A program made the position numbers and the translations under genes. DNA of 64,000 bases from contig PDHQ01000029.1 of the NCBI GenBank assembly GCA_003339415.1, forward strand, positions 1 through 64,000. Direction: 5' to 3'. Numbering within the stretch: position 1 is the first letter of the stretch; each line of letters starts with the position of its first letter. The notes below the pieces were generated by a model, which was given only the letters and a program-made list of their open reading frames with translations, had not been told where the DNA came from and made no database searches. This document shows, piece after piece, positions 24,029-34,993 of this stretch. Source of the DNA: Ophiocordyceps camponoti-saundersi (nom. inval.). Taxonomy: Eukaryota > Ascomycota > Sordariomycetes > Hypocreales > Ophiocordycipitaceae.

Positions 24029-25596
24029 ATGCGGCTCCTACTCGCCATCGTCGCCATCTTTGTGGCGGCGGTGACGGCGCTCAGCACGGCGGGCAATCGT
24101 CTGCTGGTGGTGATGGACCAGATATCTGACCGAGATGCTTACACCATGTTTTTCGGCGATCTTGAGAGTGAGCCCCTCGAAGCCATCTTTCTGTTCCTTC
24201 TTTATCACGAATGTCTTAACGCTGATATACTCTTCATAGGCCGTGGCTTCGAAATCACGTACGAGACACCGCGTACCGAGGGTCTGCGCCTCAGTCACCT
24301 CGGCGAGCGCACTTACGACCACATCATGTTTCTGCCGGCCAAGGTCAAAGGTCGGTGGCTTCGCAGCACCCTCCATTACCTCTTTAACCATGTTGACCCT
24401 CGTCCCAACACAGCTCTTGGGCCTAACCTGACGCCCAAGCTTCTCGTTGAATTTGTCAAGGCTGGCGGCAACATGGTTATCGCCATGGCTTCCATGGTGC
24501 CCACTTCCTCCTCTTTGGTATCCTTCTTGGCCGAGTTCGATGTGACGCTGCCGGCCGAGAGAACGGGGCTTGTGGTCGATCACTTCAACTATGACTCTCT
24601 CTCTGCGGCCGAGGCGCACGACGTGCTCGTGCTCGATGCCCCAAGCACCATTCCTGAGGTGACCGACATTCTAGCCATGCCGGGCTCTGTACTGGCCATG
24701 CCACGCACCTCGGGCCACGTCATTGGCCAGAGCCCGCTGTTGACGCCGCTGTTGCGCGGCCCCTCTACCGCCTACAGCTGGAACCCGAAGCTGCACCCCG
24801 AGGGTATCGATCCCGACGATTTCTTCGCCGCCGGTCAGCAGCTCTCTCTCGTCACGGCCGTGCAGGCGCGCAACTCGGCGCGCATCGCCATCGTCGGCTC
24901 GGCAGAGATGCTCCAGGACAAGTGGATGGAGGCCAAGGTGGCGCACATTGACAAGAAGCCGGTAAAGGCTGAAAACCGCGAGTTCGCCAAAAGGCTTACT
25001 GGTTGGGCCTTCCAGGAGATTGGCGTGTTGCGCGTCAACGACATTCAACACCGCCTGCAAGGCTCCACGGAGATGGATCCCCAGATCTACTGTATCAAGA
25101 ACGATGTGGTGAGTGGAAAGGACAAACCCTTTTTTTTTTCAAAGCAAAGGCGCTGACGATACGTCTACAGACATTCAGCATCTCCATGTCGGAGTACTCG
25201 TGGGACAAGTGGGTTCCCTTCCAGGTGCCGAAAGGCGACAACATCCAGATGGAGTTTTCGATGCTTTCGCCATTTGTCCGACTGAGTCTGCAGCGGAAGA
25301 AGACGACGGAAACGGCGGCCATCTTCAGCAGCGATTTCAAGCTGCCGGACCAGCACGGCATCTTCAACTTTCGCGTCAACTATAAGAGACAACTTCTGAC
25401 GTACGTGGACGAGAAGCGGACCGTCAGCGTGCGACACATTGCTCACGACGAGTGGCCACGGAGCTACGACATTACGGCGGCCTGGCCCTGGCTGTCGGGG
25501 CTCTGGGCCACCATCGTGGCATGGCTCGTGTTTTGCGCTCTTTGGCTGTACAGTGCGCCGCCTCGGGGGGGAGCGAAACGCGAGAGCAGAGGGTAA
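24029..25596 (+). CDS. WBP1: Dolichyl-diphosphooligosaccharide-protein glycosyltransferase 48 kDa subunit
   Basis: Exons 24029-24167, 24240-24350, 24414-25108, 25171-25596, introns of 72, 63 and 62 bp, 456 aa (usual length 430-460). Signal peptide MRLLLAIVAIFVAAVTALSTAG, then the OST48 core: LLVVMDQISDRDAYTMFFGDL, RGFEITYETPRTEGLRL, GPNLTPKLLVEFVKAGGNM, and a C-terminal beta-rich part with EYSWDKWVPFQ. One transmembrane helix lies near the C-terminus (WPWLSGLWATIVAWLVFCALWL), followed by a short basic cytosolic tail. Known: an essential oligosaccharyltransferase subunit in the ER that transfers the glycan from dolichol to Asn-X-Ser/Thr. The first two introns are multiples of three without stops, so read-through would add 24 and 21 residues. 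Splicing is inferred because those residues break the conserved blocks. Confidence 0.93.
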
Positions 25597-25958
25597 ACTG
25601 TGAATATCTCGTCACAGAGGATGAACCGTTGATAACTCTTTTTTTCTGTGGTTTTTTCGTCATGTCCCTTTTATCTCTCCTCTTGTTGAGAGGATGAGCC
25701 GAAGAGGGGAGTTTGGAGGGGGAAATCTCTTGTGTCTTCTTTGTCTAGAACCATTTGCTGGCGGGCGCGTGCCTCGGAGGCCGTTTTCATAGCGGCGCGT
25801 AGTGGGGGGAGGAGGGGAGGGTGAGAGGGTAGGATATGGGGGGAAGGGGGAGGCTGGCTTTAGGGGGGACCATACAGTGGAAAAGATAAGAACAGGAATA
25901 AAATGGTGAATACGAGGAAAACTGTGTGTGATTTTACTCTTGTCTGACTATGAAAATT

Positions 25959-26150
25959 CTATGGCAAAGAAGAAGCAGAAGCAGAAGAAGCAGAAGAAGA
26001 AGAAGCAGAAGCAGTAACAGAAGAAGACGAAGAAGTAGGAGAAGAAGGAGAGGAGGAAGAAAAAGAGGAAACGGAAGAGGAAGAAGAAGAGGAAGAAGAG
26101 GAAGAAGAAGAGGAAGAGGAAGAAGAGGAAGGGGAAGAAGAAGAAGAAGC
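25959..26150. repeat. GAA/GGA polypurine tract
   Basis: About 190 bp almost wholly purine on the + strand, mostly AAGAAG and GAGGAA blocks with scattered C early on. It could form a triplex or be replication-slippage prone. Frames on both strands (poly-Arg/Gly and poly-Leu/Phe/Ser) are by-products. Confidence 0.9.
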
Positions 26151-26873
26151 ACCACATACAGGAGGAAGCCATCCGTCAATCAACTTTTTGCCCTCAGATC
26201 AGCTCTCTTGTGTTCTCACCGACAACGCGCTCATTCCATCTGACGATGGTGGCTGTTGACTGCAAATTTGGCTTTTTGGACCTGAAGTCATCACAGGGCG
26301 GACGTTTTTGCTTGGCTCCCCTCCGTTTCCCTCTCGTCTTGTTTCTCTCCCATCTTTTCCCACCTCGACGGACCGCCAAGCCACTCGCTTCCCTCTCCTT
26401 GCCCATCACAAAACGAAACCGAGACCTGATCCTGTCGCTGAAGCTCTAAGGCCAACTCAGATTGAAAACTATTGTCTCATTGCATTTACCATCATCGAGA
26501 CCTGGGCTCCAGCCGGTCGCCCCGACCACCCAAACCCCCGAAAGAAGGCGAGAATGGAGACCGAGGCGGGTATGGAACCGCAAGCGTCATTGTCAGGTGC
26601 TTGCGTATCGTCATCGCGGCTTCCGAGTAGTTCTTGAGAGGAAAAGAGCAGTTCGAATGTGTGGAGGAGAAAGGCGTGCAAAGGCAAGGAAGTGACGAAA
26701 TGGAATGGGCAGAGAAAAAAAAGCAGACGAGAGGAAAGAAGCCTTTTTTTTTGTTTTCCCTTCAGATATCTGTTCTTTGGAAGTTGTCATGGCGAGAGCA
26801 AGCTCGCTCGGAGATTTTCCATTGAGTATCATCATTTTGGTGGGAGAACGGGAGAAAAAGATCAAGAAAAACC
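26151..26873. other. Intergenic, no supported gene
   Basis: Short open frames of 60-120 codons overlap on both strands, but none shows a recognisable domain, a good start or a splice pattern. Composition is purine-rich towards the 3' side. Confidence 0.4.
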
Positions 26874-26930
26874 CATGTGCCCAAATGCCCACTTGCCCAA
26901 GTGCCCGAATGCCCAAGTGCCCAACATGAT
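26874..26930. repeat. Short tandem repeat of about 9-10 bp (TGCCCAA variants)
   Basis: Five to six imperfect copies of TGCCCAA(A/G/C) spaced 9-10 bp, at the left edge of the larger arrays. Confidence 0.8.
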
Positions 26931-26984
26931 CCCGCGAAGTGGTAGAGAGCTGATCAAGTGCCCACGAGATCAAAGAAATGCCAA

Positions 26985-27800
26985 AGAGCCAAAGGTGCCA
27001 AAGAAGGAGCCGACTGAGGAAGAGCCAAACCGATCATGAGAAGAGCCAAATGAAGGAGCCGACTGAGGAAGAGCCAAACCGATCATGAGAAGAGCCAAAT
27101 GAAGGAGCCGACTGAGGAAGAGCCAACCGATCAAGAGAAGAGCCAACCGAGCCAGAAGAGCCCACCGAGTCAAGAGAGGAGCCAAATGATCATGAGAAGA
27201 GCCAAACGATCAGGAAGAGCCAAAGGAGCCAAATGAAGAGCCAAATGACCAGGAAGAGCCAAAGGAGCCAAATGAAGAGCCAAACGATCAAGAGAAGAGC
27301 CAAGCGATCATGAGAAGAGCCAAAGGAGCCAAAGAAGAGCCAAGCGATCATGAGAAGAGCCAAAGGAGCCAAAGAAGAGCCAACCGATCAAGAGAAGAGC
27401 CAACCAACCTGAGAAGAGCCAAAGAAGCCAAAGAAGAGCCAACCGATCATGGGAAGAGCCAACCGATCAAGAGAGGAGCCAAAAGAGCCAAAAGAAGAGC
27501 CAAACGATCAAGAGAAGAGCCAACCGAGCCAAACGAGCCAAACGAGCCAAGATAAAGAACAGATAGTGGAAAGAGCCAAAGGAGCCAAAAGAAGAGCCAA
27601 CCGATCATGAAAAGAGCTGAGCGAGCCAAGATAAAGAACAGATAGTGGAAAGAGCCAAAGGAGCCAAAAGAAGAGCCAACCGATCATGAAAAGAGCTGAG
27701 CCAGCCAAGAGGGGAGCCAAACGATGAGAAGAGCCAAACGATCAAGAGCCAAACGAGCCAAGATAAAGAACAGATAGTGGAAAGAGCCGAAGAGCTCAGA
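26985..27800. repeat. GAGCCAAA/GATCATGAGAA minisatellite
   Basis: About 0.8 kb made of AGAGCCAAA, GAGCCAACC and GATCA(T)GAGAAGAGCC modules in varying order. A 48-bp unit is repeated back to back with near identity from about 27025 and 27073. A segment with AAGATAAAGAACAGATAGTGG recurs at about 27550, 27630 and 27758. No coding sense: on the minus strand it would read as a Leu/Phe/Trp-rich polymer. Confidence 0.9.
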
Positions 27801-27885
27801 AGAACCAACAACCCAAAGAGAAGAAACAAGACTTAAGATCCAGAAAGAGGTTTATGAATGGAGTTTCGGAGGGAGGTATACGGTC

Positions 27886-28345
27886 GATTCGGTTCGGTTC
27901 GGTTCGGTTCGGTTTCGTCGTCGGGGTTGTCGTCGGGGTTGTCGTCGGGGTTGTCGTCGAGTTTGTCGTCGGGTTTGTCGTCGGGTTCGGTTCGGTTCGG
28001 TTCGGGTTTGTCGTCGGGTTTGTCGTCGGGTGTGTCTTCGAGTGTGTCTTCGAGTGTGTCTTCAAGTGTGTCTTCAAGTGTGTCTTCAAGTGTATCTTCG
28101 AGTGTGTCGTCGAGTGTGTCGTCGAGTGTGTCGTCGAGTGTGTCGTCGAGTATGTCGTCGAGTATGTCGTCGAGTATGTCGTCGAGTGTGTCGTCGAGTG
28201 TGTCGTCGAGTGTGTCGTCGAGTGTGTCGTCGAGTATGTCGTCGAGTATGTCGTCGAGTGTCGTCGAGTGTGTCGTCGGGTTTGTCGTCGGGTTTGTCGT
28301 CGGGTTTGTCGTCGAATGTGTCGTCGGGTTTGTCGTCGAGATCGG
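27886..28345. repeat. 12-bp GTCGTCGAGTGT minisatellite with flanking (GGTTC)n
   Basis: About 37 copies of a 12-bp unit (GTCGTCGAGTGT and variants with GGGTTT, GGGGTT, AAGTGT), preceded by GGTTC pentamer runs at about 27889-27912 and again at 27987-28003. Because 12 is a multiple of 3 and the unit has no stop, all frames on both strands stay open for up to 200 codons, giving false repeat proteins such as TLDD or STTH polymers. Confidence 0.92.
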
Positions 28346-28971
28346 GTTGTCGTCGAGTTGGTGTTGGGCTGTGAGCCTCTGCAGATCAAGGAGAGGAAAG
28401 GAGGAAAAGAGGTGATGGAGAGGGAAAATCGAGTTCAATTTATAGCCCTGGCAAAATTCTGCCAGATCACCAAATCACTCCCTCAGACCGCCCGCTAGAT
28501 TAGGAAGGCTTGCTTGAGGCCAGTGGTAGTATATTGTACATGTAGCTGTGCTTGTTGAGCGGGTAGCTTGATTTTGGTCGTAAATCATGGGATGGTGAAG
28601 TCGAATGGGCGGGTGGTGGCCTTTTATAGGGAATTTGGTGGAGGAAGCACAGGCCACGATATCAAGCTCTGAATCATGGGTTCGTCTTGTGGAGTCCAGG
28701 TGACTAATTAGCGAGGGGTAGTGGGGGGGTACTAGGGTACTTGCTAATTTCCCCCGCGGGTACCTGCCATTTTGTAGCTACGTACCGAGTACGTACCTTT
28801 CCGTGCCTCGGCTTGAACTCATCCGACACTTTACCGCCCGACTTCATGTCAAAGAGAACGCAGTCCCGTTTGCAATCAGCCAAGAGGTATAGAGGGCCAC
28901 CCGAACCTGTAGATAGTTCCTCCGGATAGAGGAGAGAGAAAGACAGAGAGAGAAGACACGAGATAGTCATC
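28346..28971. other. Intergenic: upstream region of ISY1
   Basis: No gene. Contains the ISY1 promoter and a GAGAGA-rich leader at 28929-28965. Confidence 0.5.
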
Positions 28972-29787
28972 ATGGTAAACACTCCTCCTCGTCTCAACCT
29001 TGACCCAGGATTTTCTCTAACTGATTCTTCTTCTCTTCTTTCCTCTCCCCAGGCCCGCAACTCGGAAAAGGCACAGTCGATGCTCTTTCGCTTTCGCGAA
29101 GCCCAAGCTGCAGACCTAGGAATCATCGACGCCGGCCGTACACGCCGCCCCAAGCTCATCACAGAAGTCGACTCGATCCCCGTCTGCGAGAAATGGAGAG
29201 GTCAAGTGCTCCGCGACATCTCCCGCAAAGTCTCGCGCATCCAGGACCCCGTCCTTAGCGACTATCAGATCCGCGACCTCAACGACGAGATCAACAAGCT
29301 CATGCGGGAGAAGCACATGTGGGAAGTGCAGATACGCAACCTCGGCGGGCCAAACTACATGCGAGGAGGAGGACGAATTTACGATGAGCAGGGTCGCGAG
29401 ATCCCCGGTGGCGGACGTGGCTATCGTTACTTTGGTCGCGCCAAGGAGCTTCCAGGCGTCAAGGAGCTTTTCGAAGCTGCCAAGTCCAAAGACGACAATG
29501 CAAAGTCGACGGAGGATGAGGCTAAGATCCTTAGGAGACCCGTCGACGCTGCTTACTACGGCTACGGCCCGGACTACGAGACGGATGAGCTTCTACGTGA
29601 AGAGGCCGAGACGGAGCGTCGCATGTTCGAGAAGCTGTTGAGCGAGGGCGATGGCCGCGCCCCTGACGGTTGGGAGCCGCTGCCTGGAGACTCGGGTGAT
29701 GGTCAGGAGTGGGTTCTGCCGACCATGGATCAGGTGCAGGAGGCGCTGCTGGAGAGGCGGCGGCAGTTGTTGCTGCAACAGCTATGA
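28972..29787 (+). CDS. ISY1: Pre-mRNA splicing factor ISY1
   Basis: Two exons: the ATG alone (28972-28974), then a 78-bp intron (28975-29052, GTAAAC...CCCCAG, branch CTAAC) and 29053-29787, giving 245 aa. After splicing the protein begins MARNSEKAQSMLFRFREAQ, the invariant ISY1 start. Conserved blocks RRPKLITEVDSIPVCEKWRG and QIRDLNDEINKLMREKHMWE follow, then GGPNYMR with a Gly-rich loop and YYGYGPDYETDELL. Known: a component of the Prp19-associated (NineTeen) complex that acts in spliceosome activation and the first catalytic step, in the nucleus. The intron immediately after the start codon is itself in frame and stop-free, so an unspliced message would add 26 residues. The splice is chosen because it restores the family N-terminus exactly. 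Confidence 0.93.
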   Translation: MVNTPPRLNLDPGFSLTDSSSLLSSPQARNSEKAQSMLFRFREAQAADLGIIDAGRTRRPKLITEVDSIPVCEKWRGQVLRDISRKVSRIQDPVLSDYQIRDLNDEINKLMREKHMWEVQIRNLGGPNYMRGGGRIYDEQGREIPGGGRGYRYFGRAKELPGVKELFEAAKSKDDNAKSTEDEAKILRRPVDAAYYGYGPDYETDELLREEAETERRMFEKLLSEGDGRAPDGWEPLPGDSGDGQEWVLPTMDQVQEALLERRRQLLLQQL

Positions 29788-31177
29788 TGTTTACGCCGAC
29801 AAAGGTGCTTCTTCTTCCATGTTCTACGCCTTGAACGATACTCCACACCCTCGTCTGTTTTTTTATTCTTAATTTGTATACTATCCCAGGCGAATCAGGC
29901 TGGCTTTATCGGGCTGAAGAAACACTGTTGGCGGCGACCATTTAAGTTAGCTCCGCCCACCATGAAAAAAGAAAGGATAGACCACAGCGCTCGACCTTTT
30001 GTAAACGGCCGCCCATTTTCCTTACAGCCGCTTATTACAGCCGTGCTAGTATCGGGTCAAACAGACAGACACAGCAGGGAAGGGCGGGTTCTCGGAAAGA
30101 GGGGAGAAAAGGGCAGCGATGCCCTCCCTCGACGCTTTGGCCGTTGCGGTGGATCAATGCACGAGTCTTGTCGACGCAGAATGGCGGTTAAGGTCGAGAC
30201 CCTTAACATTACCATACTAGCACTATACGGCGTAGTAGTCTACTATATTAACATACCTACCCAGCGGAGATGAGTCTAATGTAGGCTAATGCAGGAACAG
30301 GCATAAGTCGCAGACGCCAGAAGAGAGAGAATCCTGGGGCACGGAGAAATAAGATGTAGGTAAAATAAAGGGGGTGTGGTGGGTTGGTGGAGGTGAAGCT
30401 GATCGGCGCCCCTGTTGGCCAATCAGCCGGTGCGGGTAGCTCTTCTCGGGCCGACGACTTTTGTGGGTTGGTGAGGTACGACGGGCCGGGTGATCGGCTT
30501 GGTGGGACGTGAGGTATCGGTGCAATGCGGCCATGTAGCTCAGACCTGTCATCATCTGACTTCCCTCTCTGGTGCTTAGTAGAGGTACCTGTATCAGCAG
30601 GCGGGTACCTCTTATTCCTCCTCTTCCTCGTCCTCGTCCTCGTCCTCTTCCTCCCTCACAACAAACACACACACTCTCTCTCTTCTCTCCCCATCTCTTC
30701 CCTCCGCTAATGATCCTTAATCATCTCCCCCTTCCCGAGATCAGAGGACCCTTTCTCGAGCTTCGATTCACCACCATAGCTTCGTCGACTCTTCTCATAG
30801 TCCGAGCTGCTTACGTTCCTGCCCCGTTAGCCGCGTGTCTCCTCGACGACGCCAGGCACGAGGCAACATACAACTAGCAACTTCTCATCTCTGGAATGGC
30901 CACCGCTGTCTAGACTCGAGCTGTAGCCTCTCTTTTGCTACGACATGCGATAATTGGCACTCACTCGTTGCTGTCGTCAACCTCCCTCGCATCCGCCTTG
31001 GGCTTATCGGTCTTTCATCTCTATTTTGTTCCTTTCTTCATTCAATCTTTCTTTTTCCACTCGTCACCCACACACTCTTTTGTTTCCTGACCCGAGTCTC
31101 TCCTTGAATTGTCCGCCCAAGAGCCCCAGCATTCGGGGCCCCTGAAGCCTCCCCGGGTATCCTCCATCTCATTCGCC
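29788..31177. other. Intergenic / long 5' leader with CTC-rich microsatellite
   Basis: 1.4 kb without a convincing gene. A TCCTCGTCCTCG-type repeat lies at 30617-30652, followed by pyrimidine-rich DNA (30660-31110) typical of fungal promoters and leaders. It probably serves the gene at 31178. Confidence 0.5.
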
Positions 31178-32718
31178 ATGGTCTCCTTCTTCGGCATCAA
31201 GCTCAAGGAGAGTAGGAGGTCGCAGTACGCCTCTCAATAACCTTGCCGGGTTTTTTCATACTGACCACGCGCAGAAAGCCACAGGCACAACCAAAGTTGC
31301 AGCCCGTCGTCCCCCCCAAGACGGACAAAACTGTCCCGACCCAGGGCCAGCAGCCTACCTTCAACTTCTCCCGCCCGCAGAATCAAGCTGCCCGATCTGT
31401 CACCTCCCACTCCCGCAAGGCCGCGTTCGAGTCCTCGGCCTGGCGCGCCGTCTTCGGAGATGCCGGCGCCAGCTCCTCGACTGTTGATTTACCGCCGCCC
31501 CCCGTAATGGGTAATTTGCGCCGCAACGCTTCCGACATGAACCTCTATGCTAGCCGCGCCGCTCACTCTACCATACCCGGCCTGCCCATGCCCTCCATTG
31601 GTGGCGTGCGTCCCGGCACCCCTAATCGACCCTTATCCAGAAAGGCCGAGTGGGTGAATCCCCTCGACGTTCACTTCTGCAGAAATCAATCTGCTTCTTC
31701 GAACCATCAAAAGCTCGACAAGGACGGCGACGCCCGGTCCAACTTGAGCCAGAACACGTGCCCTTCGCCTCCGAATTCAGATCGCAATGCGGACCGACCC
31801 TTTGTCCCTTATCACCCCTCGGTGGGCCGCGTCTCCCCGGAGAGTCACATCGACAAGATCCGATGCAACGGCCAAGGCGCTCTACGCAACGTCGAAGCGC
31901 CAAAGGTCAACCCCCTACCTAGCCCGGCCCCTTCCTCTCCGGTGATCAGCGACGGGGGCGAGCAAACGACGCAGGCAACGCTCGAGAAGAAGGGCTTCGT
32001 CGGCAACTTTTCCGACTTTGACTTTGGCGATTGCGTCTTGAAGCCTTCCGTCTGCGCAGCAGGCGGCACAGACCGGCCCAGCACCGCAGGCTCGGACGCG
32101 ACGCCCGAGGCTGCTGTCTTGCCCCAGGGTTTCTCGGCCCGGGTCGACTCCATGGCTCACTCTAAGAGATCGCGGCCCCCTCGTCCTCTAGACGCCGTCC
32201 AAGCAAAAACGACGACAGAAGGTCCCAACAAGCCGACAGAACAGCCTCGTCGGCCCGTCGAGCATCCGCCCTCGAGCCCCTTTTTGCTTCAACCGATGGA
32301 GGGTGACTTTCCCGTGTCCGGAGGACTCCCGCGCGGTCGGCGACCCGGGCAGCCGTCGCCTCCGCTAACGTCCGGTCCCGGCATCGAGGCCAGCAAAAGC
32401 CAAACGCCCAGCGGGCCATGGCCTACATTCAGCCGCGGTGACGTACGCCGATCGGCCGTGCCGCCCCCCTTGTCGACGTCGTCGAGCCGGTCCCCTTCTG
32501 GATCCGGCTCGTCGTCGGTCGGCTCAACTTCGATTCAGCGCATAGACAGCCCCATCTTGTCCTCCCTGGCCACGTCCTTTACCAATTCGAGCGACGACTT
32601 GGTCAAGTCGTTTGAGCTGGCGCTCGAGGAGTCGCTGGGCGGGTGTCTGTTTACGTCTTCGTCGGACATGATCGGTGCCGGGTTTGTGGAACCAGCACGG
32701 CGGACCGGCTATATCTGA
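31178..32718 (+). CDS. Disordered hypothetical protein with MVSFFG N-terminus
   Basis: Exon 1 31178-31224 and exon 2 31275-32718, with a 50-bp intron (GTACGC...CGCAG, branch ACTGAC), 496 aa. The N-terminus MVSFFGIKLKE fits uncharacterised fungal proteins that share a short MVSFFG-like start, from memory and not checked. The remainder is Pro/Ser-rich and lacks a recognisable domain. A block DFDFGDCVLKPS near 255-270 and a C-terminal stretch LVKSFELALEESLGG near 465 may be short conserved motifs. No signal peptide or membrane segment. A donor at 31219 would also keep the frame, so the exon-1 end is uncertain by two codons. Function unknown. The 1.4-kb pyrimidine-rich leader suggests an expressed gene. 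Confidence 0.7.
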
Positions 32719-34144
32719 CGGCCGATGGGCGAAGAGACGGGGATGCCTGAAGCCGGTGACAGGGCTCGTCATGACGCCTTTCGGATGCGTCTCCAGACAC
32801 AATTTGTTTTCTTTTTTTTCCCTTTTGCCCGTGTCTCCCACGATAATCTGTGCATGTTTTTTCTACTGCAGATATCGGTGGCCCGCGCATGTCTCCCTTC
32901 GGTCGGGGTGACGGCTGGACGGACCTTTGATGTTATACCCTTTTTTTGTCTTACCATTTCTAGTGATCATGGGCTTGTGATGGCGCGGGTAAGGATGTAG
33001 GTTATCTTGTTGTGTCTTGAGCCATCATTGTTGTCGAGTGGCGGGTGAGAGGAAGGGGGGTTAGGATGTGGTCATGCTATAGCGGCAGATCGCTGGGTAT
33101 CTACCTAGATAGGTAGTTGAAGATGCAGGTGAAGACATGGGGTGAAGACAAAGGCGAAGACGCAGATGCAGATGCTAGTAATCCGTAGTGTCGGACTCTT
33201 CACCGAGTGTCAGAGCTGTCAACTATCCCCGTACATATGTTCCTCTACACACATGCATGCATTAGGTATGTCCGACATGATGATCCTGAGTAAAAGCAAG
33301 TTGTTTCTTTTTCCCCCTTTTTCTTTGCTTCTTTTCTGTTTATCTTCTGCAGATCCTTTGCTTTTCCTTGTTGTTTCGTAGATTGAATTTTTCCTTTTTC
33401 ATACGCAGAGCACGAGGATGATTGGTTGGGCTTGCTGAGGTTGTTCGATTCAATTCTTGCCTGGTATACGGATACAGTTTCACTTTTGAAGAGGGAGGGG
33501 CGTGTTTGAAGTTGGTGATTCTATTGGGCTATCTTTCAACTACCTAGGTAGGTATTGAGAGGTCAGAACTGAAGAGCAGCATACCTACCCTATATACACA
33601 TTTCTCCATCGCTCATCAGTCACCATCTGCCAGGCAGCTGGAGAAGACGGTTCGAGCACATAGATAGGTAGGCAAGCAAAAGGCCTGCAAATAGAGTCCC
33701 GCGGGTGCATGCTCTTTGGCGCACTGGTCTATAGAACATCGCCTTTTCACACCAGCTCTATACGGAGAACGCAGCTCTGACGTGTGATCTACGGTGCAAG
33801 AGCCTACAAGAAAGAAGAAGTGTCGTGAGGCATCCACGACCTGGGGAAGAGTGTCGAGATACCGGAAAGCTAACCCAGAAGCAGCGTGGAAACTACTAGC
33901 AGGAGATCAACGCGCTTCGCCCGCTGCGCTAATCACGCATTTCATCGTCACTTGAAGCCATCACGACTACAACGCGTTCTTATCGGCGTTCGCGCTTCGT
34001 GTTCGACGGTCCTGACGACGTCGGGTTAGCATTCCCCGCACGATTCGGTGGGCGGAGTACGGTTACCAGCCCCCCCAGTCGTAACACAGCAAACCTGGAC
34101 CACAGCATAAGCTTCCCGCGAATCCCGCCAAGACGGAAGCTAGG
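32719..34144. other. Intergenic with TAGGTAG runs
   Basis: No supported gene. Short palindromic CTACCTAGATAGGTAG (33099-33116) and CTACCTAGGTAGG (33540-33553) runs occur, with T-rich stretches near 32800-32960 and 33300-33400. Confidence 0.5.
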
Positions 34145-34552
34145 ATGAGGCACACTATTCCAGATGACCAGACTAACACCTCATTCGCGATGGATATTAG
34201 AGATCCTTCATCCTCGCTGGCGTTCCTGCAGCGAAATTTCCCACGCCTGAATGATGCGCGCTATTTTCCAAGGTGGGAAAGAAAAATCGTTTCACGCTTC
34301 AATCACGCAGACATCGTCTTTGATCAGGCAGGATTCCTTCGTCATATCCGTGCACCTGATGGAGGGAAGCCGGCCGAGGGGGATGCCCTCGATGCTTGGA
34401 TGCAGGAGGAAAGTACCATTAAAACGCTCTTGATTTTCCATATTGATATCTGGCTGCTGGACTTCATAATGAGGTCCGGATGGGAAACAGAACATAGTGC
34501 GAAGCAGACGTTCGAGGCTATCCGGACGGAATGCGAGCTGTGGAGAGATTAG
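34145..34552 (+). pseudogene. Gag-like fragment, probably from an LTR retroelement
   Basis: Short open frame (135 codons). The stretch with DALDAWMQEESTIKTLLIFH and AKQTFEAIRTECELW resembles gag N-terminal helices of copia-type elements (a Trp followed by repeated amphipathic helices and a W-x-x-L/A pattern). No LTR, protease or RT follows in the next kilobase. It could also be a small unrelated gene. I recognise the pattern only weakly. Confidence 0.35.
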
Positions 34553-34993
34553 GATCACGACGCCAGACAGCACTTTGATGCCCAGCCACAGGGGCCACAG
34601 GGGAGATGTCGTGGGGTGCTAAATAGAGCAGAGAGCCTGATTAAGATCGCATGTGCCGCACAGACGATCAGTGTATGCCGCTCACTTTGGTAGTCAGCAC
34701 CTAGTATCAGCATCATTATAGAGAGCGAATGCAGGATTCCCTCAACTCCGTAATGCAACACTAACAAGAACGCACAAAATCCTTTCGAATTTTTTCCCTA
34801 TCTTGAAATCCGAGACGCCGTGCTGAATGCGAGGGACGATAATGTGTAAATACATATGTGCAGCTTTGCGTGTGCGAAAGATGCCATCGACAGCAGTCTT
34901 TTTAAAAAACCGTAGCGAGCAAAAAAACCCAAGAGCAAGGAAGAAAGAGAGCAAAACAAAAGAAAAACAAGAAAAGCCAAGGGAAGAAATCAT

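Noticed and set aside
26985..28345. CRISPR-like array
   Set aside because: No constant repeat with unique spacers; units are contiguous and degenerate, and the genome is fungal.
27796..28498. Long ORFs (about 200 codons) on both strands encoding repeat polymers
   Set aside because: They come from a stop-free 12-bp unit open in all frames; no evidence of coding selection.
30286..30672. 128-codon ORF on the minus strand
   Set aside because: Lies over a CTC-rich microsatellite and promoter-like DNA with no homology signal.
33099..33116. Interstitial telomeric repeat
   Set aside because: The runs are CTACCTA/TAGGTAG palindromes, not TTAGGG arrays.
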